Under the pieces are notes generated by a model that was not told the DNA's origin, did not search any database, and was given only the letters and a program-made list of their open reading frames with translations. DNA of 64,000 nucleotides, taken from assembly GCF_022682495.2 (NCBI RefSeq), contig NC_071397.1, forward strand, positions 5,237,082 to 5,301,081, read 5' to 3'. The DNA comes from Desmodus rotundus (lineage: Eukaryota > Chordata > Mammalia > Chiroptera > Phyllostomidae). Positions 24,996 to 35,969 of this stretch are shown here, one piece after another. Within the stretch, counting starts at the first letter, position 1. Each line of letters begins with the position of its first letter. The position numbers were made by a program, and so were the translations under genes.

Positions 24996-26942
24996 GACTT
25001 CCGGCCAAGATGGAGGCATAAGTAGATATGTTTTGCTTCCTCACACAACCAATGTTTTGTTTCCTCACACAACCAAAAGAAGGACAATGACCAATTTAAA
25101 AACCCAAAGCAACCAGAACTGCCAGAGAATCGAACTGTATGGAAGTCCAACAACCCAGGAGTTAAAGAAGAAATATCCATCCAGACCGGTAGGAGGGGTG
25201 GAGACGGGCAGCTGGGGTGGAGAGGATGCACAGCAAAGCAGTGGCTGGAGGACCAGGAGGTCCCACATTTGCATGCAGATAAGCCGGGAGGAACAACTGG
25301 GAAGTGAGACAGACTGCACAACTCAGGGTTCCAAATAAAGGAAATAAAGCCTCAAAACCTCTGGCTGTAAAAATCTGTGAGGGGTGAGGCGGCAGGAAAA
25401 CTCCCAGCCTCACAGGAGAGTTCACTGGAGAGACCCATGGGGTCCTAGAAGGTAGACAAGCCCACCAAACTGTGAATCAGCACGAGAAGGGCCCAGTTTG
25501 CTTGTGAGAAGGAGGGGAAGTTATTGAAAGTGGGGTGAGAGCTGAGCAAGTGGCATGGTTCCCTCTTGGACCCTCCCCCACATCCAGCACCACAGCACAG
25601 CAACATAGGTTGCCCAGCCCTGGCAAATACCTAAGGCTCTGCTCCTTACAATGTAACAGGTGTGCCGAGTCAAAGAAATGTGGCCCAGGTGAAAGAACAG
25701 ATCAAAACTCCAAAAAAAGAACTCAGCAATGGGGAGATAGCCAACCTATCAGATGCAGAGTTCAAAACACTGGTAATCAGGATGCTCACAGAAATTATTA
25801 AGTACGGATGTAAAATAGAGGAAGAAGTGAAGGCTATGCAAAGTGAAATAAAGAAAAATATACAGGAAACCAACAGTGAAGGGAAGGTAACTGGGACTCA
25901 AAGCAACGATTTAGAATAGAAGGAAGAACTAAACATTTAACAGGAACAATGAAGAAACAAGAATTCAAAAAAATGAGGAGAGGCTGAGGAACCTCTGGGA
26001 CAACTTTAAACATTCCAACAGCCAAATCATAGGGGTGCCAGAAGGAGAAGAGGAAGAGCAACAAATTGAAAACTTATTTGAACAAATAATGAAGGAGAAC
26101 TTCTCCAATTTGTCAAAGGAAATAGACTTCCAGGAAATCCAGGAAGCTCAGAGAGTCCCAAAGAAGTAGGACCCAAGGAGGAACACACCGAGGCACATCA
26201 TAATTACATTACCCAAAATGAAAGAGAAGGAGAGAATCTTAAAAGCAGTAAGAGAAAAGGAGACAGTTACCTACAAAGGAATTCTCATAAGATTATTAGC
26301 TGATTTCTCAAAAGAAAACTTGTAGGCAAGAAGGGACTGGAAAGAAGTATCCTAAGTCATGAAAGGCAAGGACCTACATCCAAGATTACTGTATCCAGCA
26401 AAGCTATCATTTAGAATGGAAGGGCAGATAAAGTGCTCCTCAGAGAAGGTCAAATTAAAGGGGTTCATCATCACCAAGTCCTTATTATATGAAATGTTCA
26501 AAGGACTTATCTAAGAAAAGATCAAAAGCTATGAAGAGTAAAATGACAACAAACTCACAACTATCAACAACTGAATGTAAAAAACAAAAAACAAACTACG
26601 CAAACAACTAGAACAGGAACAGAATCAGAGAAATGGAGATCACATGGAGGATTATCAGCGGGGAGTGGGAGTAGGGAGAATGGGGCAAAAGGCACAGGGA
26701 ATAAAAAGCATAATTTGTAGGTACAAAATAGACAGGGGAATGGTAAGAACAGTATAGGAAATGGAGACGTCAAAGAACTTATATGTACGACCCGTGGACA
26801 TGAACTAAGAGGGGGCGGGAATGCTGGTGGGAGGGGGGTTGCAGTGTGGAGGGGAATAAAGAGGAGAAAAAATAGGACAACTATTTGGACAACTATAATA
26901 GCAGAATCAATAAAATATACTTAAATTTAAAAAAAAAAAGAA
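24996..26942 (+). mobile_element. HAL1-type (ORF1-only LINE) copy 2, nearly full length
   Basis: Starts gacttccggccaagatggag, with the AAGATGG (YY1-like) motif typical of L1 5' ends. A leader runs to about 25660, then an ORF1-like region to a stop at 26512-26514. The N-terminal part is a charged coiled coil (NGEIANLSDAEFKTL). The C-terminal part keeps the L1 ORF1p RNA-binding domain order (TPRHIIITLPK, YPAKLSF). After ORF1 there is no ORF2: about 400 bp of A-rich 3' sequence ends caataaaatatacttaaattt and a poly(A) tail. ORF1 is dead, with in-frame stops at 25917, 26167, 26323 and 26353 and a frameshift between 25920 and 25951. Imperfect 14-bp target duplications (12 of 14) lie at 24982-24995 and 26943-26956. 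Confidence 0.85.
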
Positions 26943-28024
26943 AAGAGAGAAACTTAAAAGTCTTCAAAACAAAGATGAAAGATAGCAGGGAATACCAACA
27001 CCAACTAATTTGGCAATGAAAACTTATAACCAGAGAGGTAAGCACCAAAGCTGCCTTTCTTGAGCTTCTTTACAGACACTGTGTTCTTGGGGTTTGGTTC
27101 AGGGGAATTTCCAGATGAGGGGCACAAAAGTCAAGGCCTACCAAAGCCCAAGGTGGGGGGACCTTCCAGGAGACCCCACATCAAGCTGGGGCCCCAAAGG
27201 GTGTGCCTTGGGATAAGGGTGCCAGAGACTGGCTTTCCCAATTTCCCTTGCAGCGAGGGGCAACGGCAGGCCTGAGTTCTGGCCAAGGAGACAGACGGGA
27301 AATCTGCAGGGCACTTTCTGGGAAGGACTCTCCTTTCTGATGAAAGGAGATAGGGCACCAGGAGGGCCTTCTTCTTCCCTCCCCTCCCTTTTAGCTGCAG
27401 ATGCTGCCTTGAGAAGGTGCAATGTAGCTCTCCGAGAGCCAACTTGTGACCACGAGGTGGACACTAAACACACCACAGGTGCCACAGCAGAGGGATCTGT
27501 GGAGAGACTGGCCATTGACTGCCCTGGAACCAGCCACATCTAGATTTTTTGCTATTTGAGAAAAACAATTTAAAGCCACGTGGGTCTAATATTCAATTCC
27601 TTTTGAAGAAAGCCATGTCTCCAAACGGAGAAAAACATGTACACGCCCCAACTGCACGGTGGGGCACTTGCCTGCTCTCACCTCTACCACTCACCCCCCC
27701 TCGCAGCCGCAGGGAGAGCCGCTCTGTGAATCCACGGGGCTCCCCGGCAGAACAAGGGAGGTGGTGGACACGTGAGTAAAGCCCGAGCTCTTCGCTCTGC
27801 GGGCTCAGAAAGTTCACAGCTGTTTATGCAGGTCCCTCGTCTCCTCAGCCGCAGCGCTGATGACATCCAGGGTTAAGAGGGGCGTCCCAGTCCCGGTCTC
27901 TGCTCCCCCTCCTTGCAGGGTTTGAACGCATCTCTGCGAAGTGAGGAGTTGATCCCAACAGCGCCTGTGTCTCAGGATCAACATGGGGTTGGCTGAGAAA
28001 ACCCCTATCCCGTTAAACCTCTCA
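26943..28024. other. Intergenic, nothing recognised
   Basis: Unique sequence; no gene supported. Confidence 0.45.
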
Positions 28025-28200
28025 TCCACTCTTCATCCCCTTTAGTCTCGTCCTTGGAACACCCATCCTCAGGAGGTGGGCGTTATTCTCACCCTGTTTG
28101 CAGACAAGGAAACAAAGGCTCACCGAGCTTCAGTGACTTGACCAAATCAAACAGCCTAACTCAGATCTGTCCAATTCCAGATCAATACCTCCAACCTCCC
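28025..28200 (-). repeat. MIR SINE
   Basis: gggcgttattctcaccctgt, gacaaggaaacaaaggctca, cagtgacttgaccaaatcaa. Confidence 0.75.
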
Positions 28201-28469
28201 ACCCCACCCCACCGCCTGCCTCCACGCCCACAGCAGCTAGTAACACGGATGGGTGGATGGGCAGCTCTGGGTGTGGGAGTAAGAGCAGGGCCAATCAGGG
28301 AAGACTCCTAGGAAGAGGTAGGTGAGGCCAGGCACTGAAGGCTGGAGGCGTATTAAAGACAGTTGCCTAAAGGCAGACGAGTCAGAACCTTGTAGCTTGG
28401 ACGGAAGGAGCATCAGGGAGATGGGGCTGGGCTGGGAGGGTGCCAGTGGGTATGATTGCGAGGGGGAGA

Positions 28470-28690
28470 GAGTATACCCTGGGCTTAAGCACCCAAACTC
28501 ACAAGTCAAAGGGCCGAATTGCCTCCCAGCTCTGCTGCTTATCAGGTGTATGACTCTGGGCAACATCTTTAACTTCTCTGCTCCGTAGTTTTCCCATCCG
28601 GGTGTGATGATAGCACGGATCTTATTTATTGGGCTTAGTGACAGTGACAACAATGTCTGATACTTGGCTAAGTGTCATTATCATAGTTGT
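28470..28690 (+). repeat. MIR SINE
   Basis: gctctgctgcttatcaggtg, tatgactctgggcaacatct, ttctctgctccgtagttttc. Confidence 0.8.
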
Positions 28691-28884
28691 CCTTCACTGT
28701 AGCTCTCCCCACCCCCCACAGCTTTGTGGGTCACTCTGGAGTATCCCAGAGAGCTCCTTAGGGTGCCTCACCCCTCAGGGCCTTGGTCTCCCTGCTGAAA
28801 ATGGCCACTGCCCCTTAAACGCCACCAAGCTGGGCTTCCCTAACCCCAGCCCCCCTTCTCCCTCCCCAATTCTGTGTGGGGGAA

Positions 28885-29010
28885 TGAGAGAGATAAGAAC
28901 CAGCAGCTTCAATTAAAACCGAGTCGCTTGAACAATAATGGAAAAGTAATTGAGCTAAATTGAAATGTAATTGGAAAAAAAAAAAATCATGGCTTAACAT
29001 GGATTTAGAA
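28885..29010. promoter_or_regulatory. Candidate conserved non-coding element (SOX/homeodomain motifs)
   Basis: Non-repeat AT-rich block with gcttcaattaaaacc, a SOX-like gaacaataatgg, and spaced taattg motifs (agtaattgagc, gtaattgg) just before an A13 run. Function inferred from motifs only. Confidence 0.3.
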
Positions 29011-29170
29011 ACCAGGCTGGGGGCAGGGGCTTCTCCATTCTGCAATCTCCAAATCCCCTTATCTCTTCCCCTTCCTTAGGGGGCCTCGTCACCTCTCAGT
29101 CCAGAGTCCCCACAAACTCCCTATTTTCCTGAGCCTCCCTTCCCTCTCCCAAGTTATCCTAGACATTGCT

Positions 29171-29375
29171 CCTCCATCAGGGCCAATTTGTGTACACACA
29201 CACTCCGAGGGACATCTGACAATGTCCGGAGATATTTTTGCTTGTCACAACAGGGGGCGGGCGCTACTGGCTTCCAGCGGGTAGAGGCCAGGGATATAAT
29301 GCCCAGAACTGCCCCCCACCGCAAAGAATTATGCAGCCCAAGTGTAAAGAATAGTGTGAGGATGAGAAACTGCCC
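29171..29375 (+). mobile_element. MER20 (hAT-Charlie)
   Basis: Follows MER20 closely: gacatctgacaatgtccggagatatttttgc in order, cacaacagggggcgg, ctggcttccagcgggtagag, gccagggatataatgcccag, aaagaattatgcagcccaag, gatgagaaactgcc. Confidence 0.8.
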
Positions 29376-29944
29376 TGCTCCGACTCTCCACTCTGCCTCG
29401 GCCCCCAGCCCTCAGCTGAGACCTCAAATTTCCTCTCCCCGTCCAGCATCAGAGAGACACCTCCCTTTTCTGTGTCCCATGAAAATCCCAAGACCTTGAC
29501 CCTCAGCAGAGAGAAGGGCACCTTTCTTCCTGGGAGCCACCTATCTCCACCTGCCCCCAGGGGACTTCTCCATCACTTCCTCTCTTTCCTATACCTCCCC
29601 TCCCTCCCCCCCTCCCTCCCACTCCCTTCCATGGGTCCATCTGGAAGCAAAGCAGGATGAGTTTTTAAGGCTCTCTGCCATCCCTGTCACTTAAAAAGGC
29701 CTCAGAAGACTGTCCTTGGAGAGACCCTTCTGGGGGGCCAGAAAGGCCGCAGCTTCTCCACGTCCTCAGGCCCCTTGCCCTCGGTCCACACCTGAACGCC
29801 CGCAGAAGCCAGGCCTGGCTCCCCTCTGCCTCTCCATCTCCTTCCATCTCTCTCCTTCCCCACCCCCTCTTCCAGCTTGGGTGTGTGACTCCAGTGCAGG
29901 GGGAAGGGGGAGGGCTTGGGGGGCTGGGAGGTGAGCAGGAGTTG

Positions 29945-30135
29945 CCTGTTTGGGCTCCTGATAAACTCAGGAGTCAGCTGGCGTGAAATGAAGAAATATG
30001 GCTCCCGGTAAATATTTATTTTCTATCAGAAATTAGCAAACCAAATGTAATTAAAAACAACTCTGTGTGTGCCTTTCCACTCCCACCCCCGACTCCAAGT
30101 CTAGAAAATGATATCTCGGAATAGCGAGTCAGGAA
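29945..30135. promoter_or_regulatory. Candidate conserved non-coding element with a short hairpin
   Basis: Perfect inverted repeat CTCCTGA / TCAGGAG (29955-29961 and 29967-29973, 5-nt loop), followed by aaatatggctcccggtaaat, atttattttctatcagaaat and atgtaattaaaaacaac. No repeat family is recognised. Confidence 0.3.
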
Positions 30136-30429
30136 GACCTCGTCCTAATTAGCAGGCCGTCCGTGCTGCTGAGGCTGCCTCCCTCAGACTCTCCAAGAAG
30201 CTGCTGGTGCCAAGTGTGGGCCCAGGGCGTTGCAGCCTCCATGGGTGCCCTCTCCTTGGGCCTCACCCAGGTCTGAAGGGCTTGCATGCGCCCTGAGCAG
30301 GGCCAGACAAAAGTGGAGGCAGAGTGAAACAGACCTCCCCTCAGTGAGTTAGACAGGGTAGCCCCGCCTCTGCCTGGCCACCACCCATGCCCCAGGGAGG
30401 GGCAGGAGTTGCTGGTTGAGAAATTGGCT

Positions 30430-30570
30430 TTGGGAAATCAGCAGAACCTGATTCCTTCACTGTCTAGCTGTGTGACCTTGGACATGTCCCTTTAATTCTC
30501 CAAGCTTCCATTTCCCCACTTGGAAAATTAAGATTAGGAGGCCTACCCTGCAGATTCACTGGGTATGAGA
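30430..30570 (+). repeat. MIR SINE
   Basis: cactgtctagctgtgtgacc, ttggacatgtccctttaatt, tccatttccccacttggaaa; it ends where the unexplained direct repeat begins. Confidence 0.8.
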
Positions 30571-30680
30571 AACCGCAGCCCCCAGGAGGGCAGTTAGTGA
30601 TCAGGAATTTCCCAGGGCCAACAGCATGAAGCTCTTGGAAGCTAGGAGCGTCTTCATGTATGACATGTTAAGTTAGCGAG
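30569..30680 (+). repeat. Unexplained direct repeat, copy 1
   Basis: About 112 bp, recurring at 32326-32439 in the same orientation. The first 33 positions match at 29, and the overall match is roughly three quarters with two small gaps. Shared blocks include gcagcccc, ttagtgatc, cttcccag-type, gctctt, and taagttag at the right end. I cannot place it in a known family. Confidence 0.75.
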
Positions 30681-30699
30681 CCCCCCCAGATGCAGGACG

Positions 30700-30935
30700 C
30701 TGTTCTGGGGACAGAGCAGTGACCCCCACAGACAAAATCTCTGCTCTCAGGACGCCCCTTCTGCACTAGGCGTGGCACACAGCAGGTGCCCAGTAGACGA
30801 GTGTGCTTTCTCCTGCAGCCTCCCTCCATCCGACATCCCAGCTAACAGCGTGGTCACCACCTACGCCAGGTAATAGCCACTCCTCTTTATTGAGCACCTA
30901 CTATGTGCCTGGCACGGTGCTGGGTGCTGCTCTTG
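30700..30935. repeat. L2 fragments, both orientations
   Basis: 30700-30755 is reverse L2 (gctgttctggggacagagca); 30765-30800 is forward (gtggcacacagcaggtgccc); 30885-30935 is reverse (ctttattgagcacctactat). Confidence 0.6.
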
Positions 30936-31199
30936 CAGGGTGGCTCAGCTCGAGGGCTTGCTTCCAAGTCTAAGAAACACGTGGCCTTGAGATGGGGCAC
31001 AGGGTGAGCAGAGACCCCAACCCTCCCTGCTCTCTCCCTCCCTGAGCCCAAGCTGTGGGTTGCTGTGTTCAATAATATTTGAGACCCACATTCCAGAGAT
31101 GCTGCTCCCTTCCTGTCAGCACCTCTATTTAAAAATCCACAGTGTCCTAGTGACAGCCCCACTCACAGGGTCTCTGCAGCCCCCCTTTTTGACCTGGAC

Positions 31200-31480
31200 T
31201 ATACACATCTCTGACTTGGCCACAGAATGAAATGCTGTTGGAGCCCACCTGCGTCCCCTCATAATTCTACCCTGCAATGCACCAGCTCAGCTTCCAATTA
31301 CCACAGTGCCTCTTTGCCTGGAGCAGCCTAACCATCCATCTATGCTCACAATTGCCACCTACTCTAGGAAGCCCACCCTGATTGCTGGAGCCTGTTCAAC
31401 TCTGTCCCCTTGACCTGGCTTCCTTCAGCTCTGTGTGAACTGTTTTGGACACTTGGCACAGACCAGCTGGTATTAGGGGT
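31200..31480 (+). repeat. Old L2-type fragment
   Basis: gtgcctctttgcctggagca, ctctaggaagcccaccctga and gctctgtgtgaactgttttgg; decayed. Confidence 0.45.
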
Positions 31481-31539
31481 TCCATTTCACATGTCCAAGC
31501 TTTAGCTCATCACGTGGATTTTACCTCCCTCCCTCCCCA

Positions 31540-31705
31540 GACCCGGGGCAAGCTATTTAACTGAGCCTCAGTTATCTCCGAGCCTCAGTTTCCTTGTCTG
31601 TATATCATGGGTGATACTAATAGAACCTTATCTCATACTGGCTTCAAAAAATAAAGGAAATAAGTTAGACCAACTATTTGACAAGATGCCAGGCACAGAG
31701 TGAAG
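31540..31705 (+). repeat. MIR SINE
   Basis: gggcaagctatttaactgag, cctcagtttccttgtctgta, gatgccaggcacagagtg. Confidence 0.8.
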
Positions 31706-32325
31706 GAAGGAGACAGCTGTGCCCCATCATGGGTAACTATTACGGGGTCTCCTCAGCCCCTGTCCTTCTGGGATTGGCACCTCCTCCTTCTGGAGAACAG
31801 ACCCCACCTGTCCAGCACTGTGATCCTGCCTAGAAGAGGGTGCTAACCATGCCCCCACCCTCGGCCCTTGATGGTCTGTTGAAGAGTGGGTCGTGAGGAG
31901 GAGGGCCATGGCGCCTGCCCTGTGCAGGGAGAGGGTGTGAGAGACTCCAGTCAGTGGGCAGCAAAGTAGAGGCCAGCGAGAGAACGACAAAGCAACTGGC
32001 TTCCAGTTGCTCCCGGGGTTCTCCTGCCTGCGTGTCCCTCCCCTCTTTTGCTGAGAGAGATTCTAAGTCCTCCCCAGAAGTCCCCCTCTGCCCCCTTTCT
32101 GCCGTAGCTCAATCATTTTAGCTGGATTTCTGTCATTTGCTCTCCATCAAGTCCTGGACTGTGCAGAGCCCCCAGGAAACCATCTTTCCTCCGACAGCCA
32201 AAGAGAGAAGGCACAGGACTTCCCGGACAAATACACCCTCGGTGGAAAAGGGACATGAGGGGACCTCTGAGCCTCTCCCTAAGGGTGCTTCCTCTTTTCC
32301 TTCCCCACGAAGGATGTAGCAGAAA

Positions 32326-32439
32326 GAAACAGCAGCCCCAAAGAGGGCAATTAGTGATCGAGAAGAACTTCCCAATGCCAGGAACATGGGGCTCTTAGAG
32401 GCTGGGAGTGTTTATAGCCACAACTTGCTAAGTTAGTGG
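32326..32439 (+). repeat. Unexplained direct repeat, copy 2
   Basis: Partner of 30569-30680, about 1.76 kb away in the same orientation. The sequence flanking the two copies is unrelated, so it is not part of a longer local duplication that I can see. Confidence 0.75.
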
Positions 32440-33029
32440 GGGGCTGCACGGGGTGCGGGGGGGAGGCTGATCATGACACCTTCTGGAGCCCTGACGCCTC
32501 AGCTGGGGCTCAATTGCTCCTCTCCACCCAATGGCTACAGATGGCTGGGGGGACTTCTAGGAGGCAAGGGGGCTGGCAGGGGCCTCCATGGAGCCAGTGG
32601 AGGTGGGGTGGCTGCTGGCTTCCTGTCTGTTTGGGTATCATTTTACTGCATTCTTCAGACTGCTCAAGGAAAATTACCTCCCTAATTGGCTCTTCTCTCC
32701 AACAAGCTGTAATGAGGCTGAGCTTCATTCCAAGGGTGCTTAACCCCCCTCTGCCATCAGCGTTGCCATCTGCGGCCCCTGCCACAGGCAATACCTATGT
32801 CACAGGGGCCCGAGGGTCAGGGGAAGGAGACCCAAGTGCCTTGCCTTGCATTAGTCTCAGCTGTCCAGAGGCACTGCCCTGGACCCGAGGATGTAAGAGG
32901 AACAAGGAGCCTTGTCCCCCGTCTGAAGGGAGACACGACCGTGTCCTCAGGGAGCCCCAGTCTGAGGAAGATGAGGCCCTGTCCTCAGGGCGCTCCCAGA
33001 ATTACAAGGTTATACTTCTTATCTCTGGG
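32440..33029. other. Intergenic, unique
   Basis: No gene supported. 32630-32740 (ctccctaattggctcttctc, caagctgtaatgaggctgag) is repeat-free and could be conserved. Confidence 0.35.
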
Positions 33030-33135
33030 TCACTCACCCACTCAGCAAATATTTATGGAGCTAAAGGCCTGGCTTGGAGGCAGAGCTGTGAACAGAAAGA
33101 ACACAAGTACTGCTCTCAGGGAGCTCACATTTGAG
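33030..33135 (-). repeat. L2 LINE 3' end
   Basis: cactcagcaaatatttatgg, gagctgtgaacagaaagaac, ctctcagggagctcacattt. Confidence 0.75.
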
Positions 33136-33789
33136 CGGGAGGGAGTCACCACCCACCTCTTCCCCCTGCCCCAGCCCTAGGCTTCCAGTCTGGAGCCAAG
33201 ACAAGGATCACAGTGCAGGCCGCCTTGCAGGAGAGGCTGGCTGCATTAAGTCGTGAAAAACTCAAGTCCTGTAACAGAATCCGGAAGCGTAAATAAGAGG
33301 ATTATAATTTCCTTGCTGTAGTCTGAGTTTCAGACAGTGAGCAGCTCTCCTCCAGAAGGTGACGTAGAGACCCTGGCTCCTTCAGTCCCCCCAGCGGGGA
33401 AGACACCCCCTGTCCTTCGGCTCTAGCTTGGAGTGGCCTAGTCACTTCCTCCCACATCGCACCGGAAACAGCTTAGCCACCTGGTACCCGCCCTCCACCC
33501 CCATGCAAAGGAGGCTGTGCAACAAGGTGCAGCTGGGCAGCCATGTGCTGCTGGGCCTCAGTCCCATCGCCACGATGGGTGGAGGACGGATTCGAGTTGT
33601 CAGCCAGCAATCTACTCCTCTGTGAGACTTGACCTTCCCTGTGGTTTAACTGGGCAGTCGGCCTCTGGGGCCAAGAATCTCATCTCCTCTATCTGTCCCC
33701 ACACCCGGCACAGTAGTGGTCCCTCACACTGCCTGTGGGTTCCAGTCTTGATTCAGAAAGAGGAGCTGCTATTATCAGTGATCTAGTGA

Positions 33790-34300
33790 AGTGAAGCAAA
33801 CTCAGTGGCTTAGAAAACAAGAACCACGTTATTTTATCCCAAGCCTCAGGGTCAGCACTTCGGGCTGGGTTGTTGCCTGGGACCCCTCATGTGGCTGCAG
33901 TTGGTGGCTTGACTGGGGCAGAATGGTTCCGGATGAACTCGCGCGTGTGGAGGTGGGTGCAGGCTGTCGGCAGGACCTCGCGTCTCCAGCCTCTGCAGGA
34001 CAGCTCGCACTTCACAGTCTCAGGGAAGCGAGAACACAGAAGGGAAGTGCAAGGCCCTGGAGGCCCAGGCGTGGCAGACGCAAGGTCAAAGCCCGCCCAC
34101 ATTCAAGGGCAGGGAAAATAGACTCCACCCCTCCGTGGCAGTTGCAAAGAATTCGTGGCCATTTAAAATCTGCCATACCATCGTGCTTATCTATTGCTAA
34201 ACAAAAAAGACCCTGAAACTTGGTGACTTAAAACGATAATGTTTCTTTTGCACATGAATCCTCCACTTGGGCAGGATGCTCTACTTCACCCGGCGTCCAA
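33790..34300. repeat. Old LTR-like repeats, two fragments
   Basis: 33790-34165 (actcagtggcttagaaaaca, catgtggctgcagttggtgg, cccacattcaagggcaggg, agaattcgtggccatttaaa) and 34180-34300 (gtgcttatctattgctaaac, cttggtgacttaaaacgat). Same type as 41925-42415. Confidence 0.6.
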
Positions 34301-34840
34301 CGGGGCGGATGGAAGGATGTGGGCTGCAATGATCGGAAGCTCACTCGGTCTTGTGTCTGGGGGCTAATGCTGGCTATTAGTGACGGGGGAGAGAGAGACC
34401 CAGGCAAAGTGGTTTCGCAGTCTATTGGCGGAGGCAGTCACAAATCTGCTCAAGTTTCAGAAGAGGGGAAATAGGTCCATGAGAAGTGACGAGGTCCTAG
34501 AAGAGCTAATACAGGACCAGAAATATTGCTGCAGTCAATTTTGGAAAACACGGTCTACCACATGCTCCTTGATTCTTCATTCATCCAATTCATCACACTT
34601 TCGTGGCACTCTTGCTGTGTGCCAGGCATGGGGCCAGAGCCTCTCGCACAAATTCTCTGCTTCCCCAAGGAAGTGAGTCACCTCGCCACCCAAAGGGTGG
34701 GGGACTGACAGCTTTCCTTCAGGGGCATCGGAAGGGTGTCCAGGGGAGATGCCAGCACTGATGTTCTTCACACAACAGGGCAAAAGGAAAGCAAACAGCT
34801 CAGCAGGCAGGATTCTCATTAGAACCTAAGAAGGATTTTT

Positions 34841-35045
34841 TTTTAAGATTTTATTTATTTATTTTTGGAGAGAGGGAAGGGGAGGGAGAAAGAGAGAAAC
34901 ATTGATGTGAGAGAGAAATATTGATTGGTTGCCTCTCGAACATGCCCCAGCCGGCAGCCCAGGTGTGTGCTCTGACTGGGAATTGACCCGGTGACCTTTA
35001 GCTTTGTGGGTTAATGCCCAACCAACTGACCCACACTGGTCAGGG
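34841..35045 (-). mobile_element. VES SINE (bat tRNA-derived), copy 1
   Basis: On the minus strand: tRNA-like head (ggtcagttggttgggcatta; Pol III box A/B type), body, A-rich tail seen as aagattttatttatttattt on the plus strand. Flanked by a perfect 16-bp target duplication cctaagaaggattttt at 34825-34840 and 35046-35061. The intact duplication indicates a fairly recent insertion. VES elements mark yangochiropteran bats. Confidence 0.93.
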
Positions 35046-35289
35046 CCTAAGAAGGATTTTTCTAAGTGAAGATTTGTTCTGAGAGACATGCTCTCACTTG
35101 CCGTTGCCACCTTTCTTCCTTCTTCCTATGCCCTTGGGCTCTGTAGAGATAGGGGACATGAGGGGAAGGCTGGATCATCTCAGAGCCCACCAAACGTACC
35201 ATCATCGGTGCCCTTTGCTCTTCAGTGTGGATTCACGTCTGGGCAGAGTGGGTGCTCACAAGCTTAGTTGGATTGGAATGTCTAGACTT

Positions 35290-35405
35290 GGCTTTGTTCT
35301 CCCACTAGACCATGAACAGCGTGAAATCTGGGACCTGGGCACCTGGCACAGTGCTTTCTGCATGGTACAAATTTATACATATTTGATGAATGAATGAATG
35401 AAAAA
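35290..35405 (+). repeat. L2 3' end
   Basis: cactagaccatgaacagcgt, gcacctggcacagtgctttc, tgatgaatgaatgaatg. Confidence 0.75.
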
Positions 35406-35479
35406 AATCAATGGCTGCTAATTGTGCCTCGTGTATGTTCTCACTTTCTTTTATATATAATTTATAGCTGAACACGTAG

Positions 35480-35870
35480 CAAACTAGAATGAAACTTGCA
35501 GTTCCTGCCTCCTTTATAGCTAGGAATGGTCACATAACTAAGTTCTGGCCAATGAGATGTGAACAAAAGTATGACGTATGTAACTTCCAGATCATATCTT
35601 TAAAGAGACCAGGCCCTCTCTTGCCTTCCCCCTTCCCTCCCACTGAAATGCAGTGTGGTGAGGACGTCTTGGAAGATAAGGACAAGAGAACACCCAGGTG
35701 AGGTGAAGCAACAAGCTAGAAGGATCCTGGTCGCTGACATCTTGAAACTGCCATCTCAGCCCTTTACTTGTCCTCAGACTGTTAGGTGAGAGAGAAATAA
35801 ATTTCTATGTAATTTAGCCACTGTCGTGTGGGGCCTCTGTTCGAGCCTCTGAACCTCTATCCTAAACCAA
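35480..35870 (+). repeat. Old LTR-like repeat
   Basis: agctaggaatggtcacataa, gttctggccaatgagatgtg, a polyadenylation-like gaaataaatttctatgtaat and ttagccactgtcg. Exact family not recognised; similar to 60290-60740. Confidence 0.45.
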
Positions 35871-35969
35871 GAATGTAAATACATGCATGGGTAAATTAAT
35901 GAGTGAGTGAGTGAATGTCTAAATTGTTGCTGTTATGATGACAAGAACAACCAAAAAAACCCCATAATA

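Noticed and set aside
25662..25919. 85-residue frame as a stand-alone gene
   Set aside because: It is the coiled-coil start of the HAL1 ORF1, ended by a mutation; annotated as part of the element.
32436..33134. 232-residue plus-strand reading frame
   Set aside because: It runs through unique intergenic DNA and an antisense L2, with no recognisable domain, splice or promoter context.
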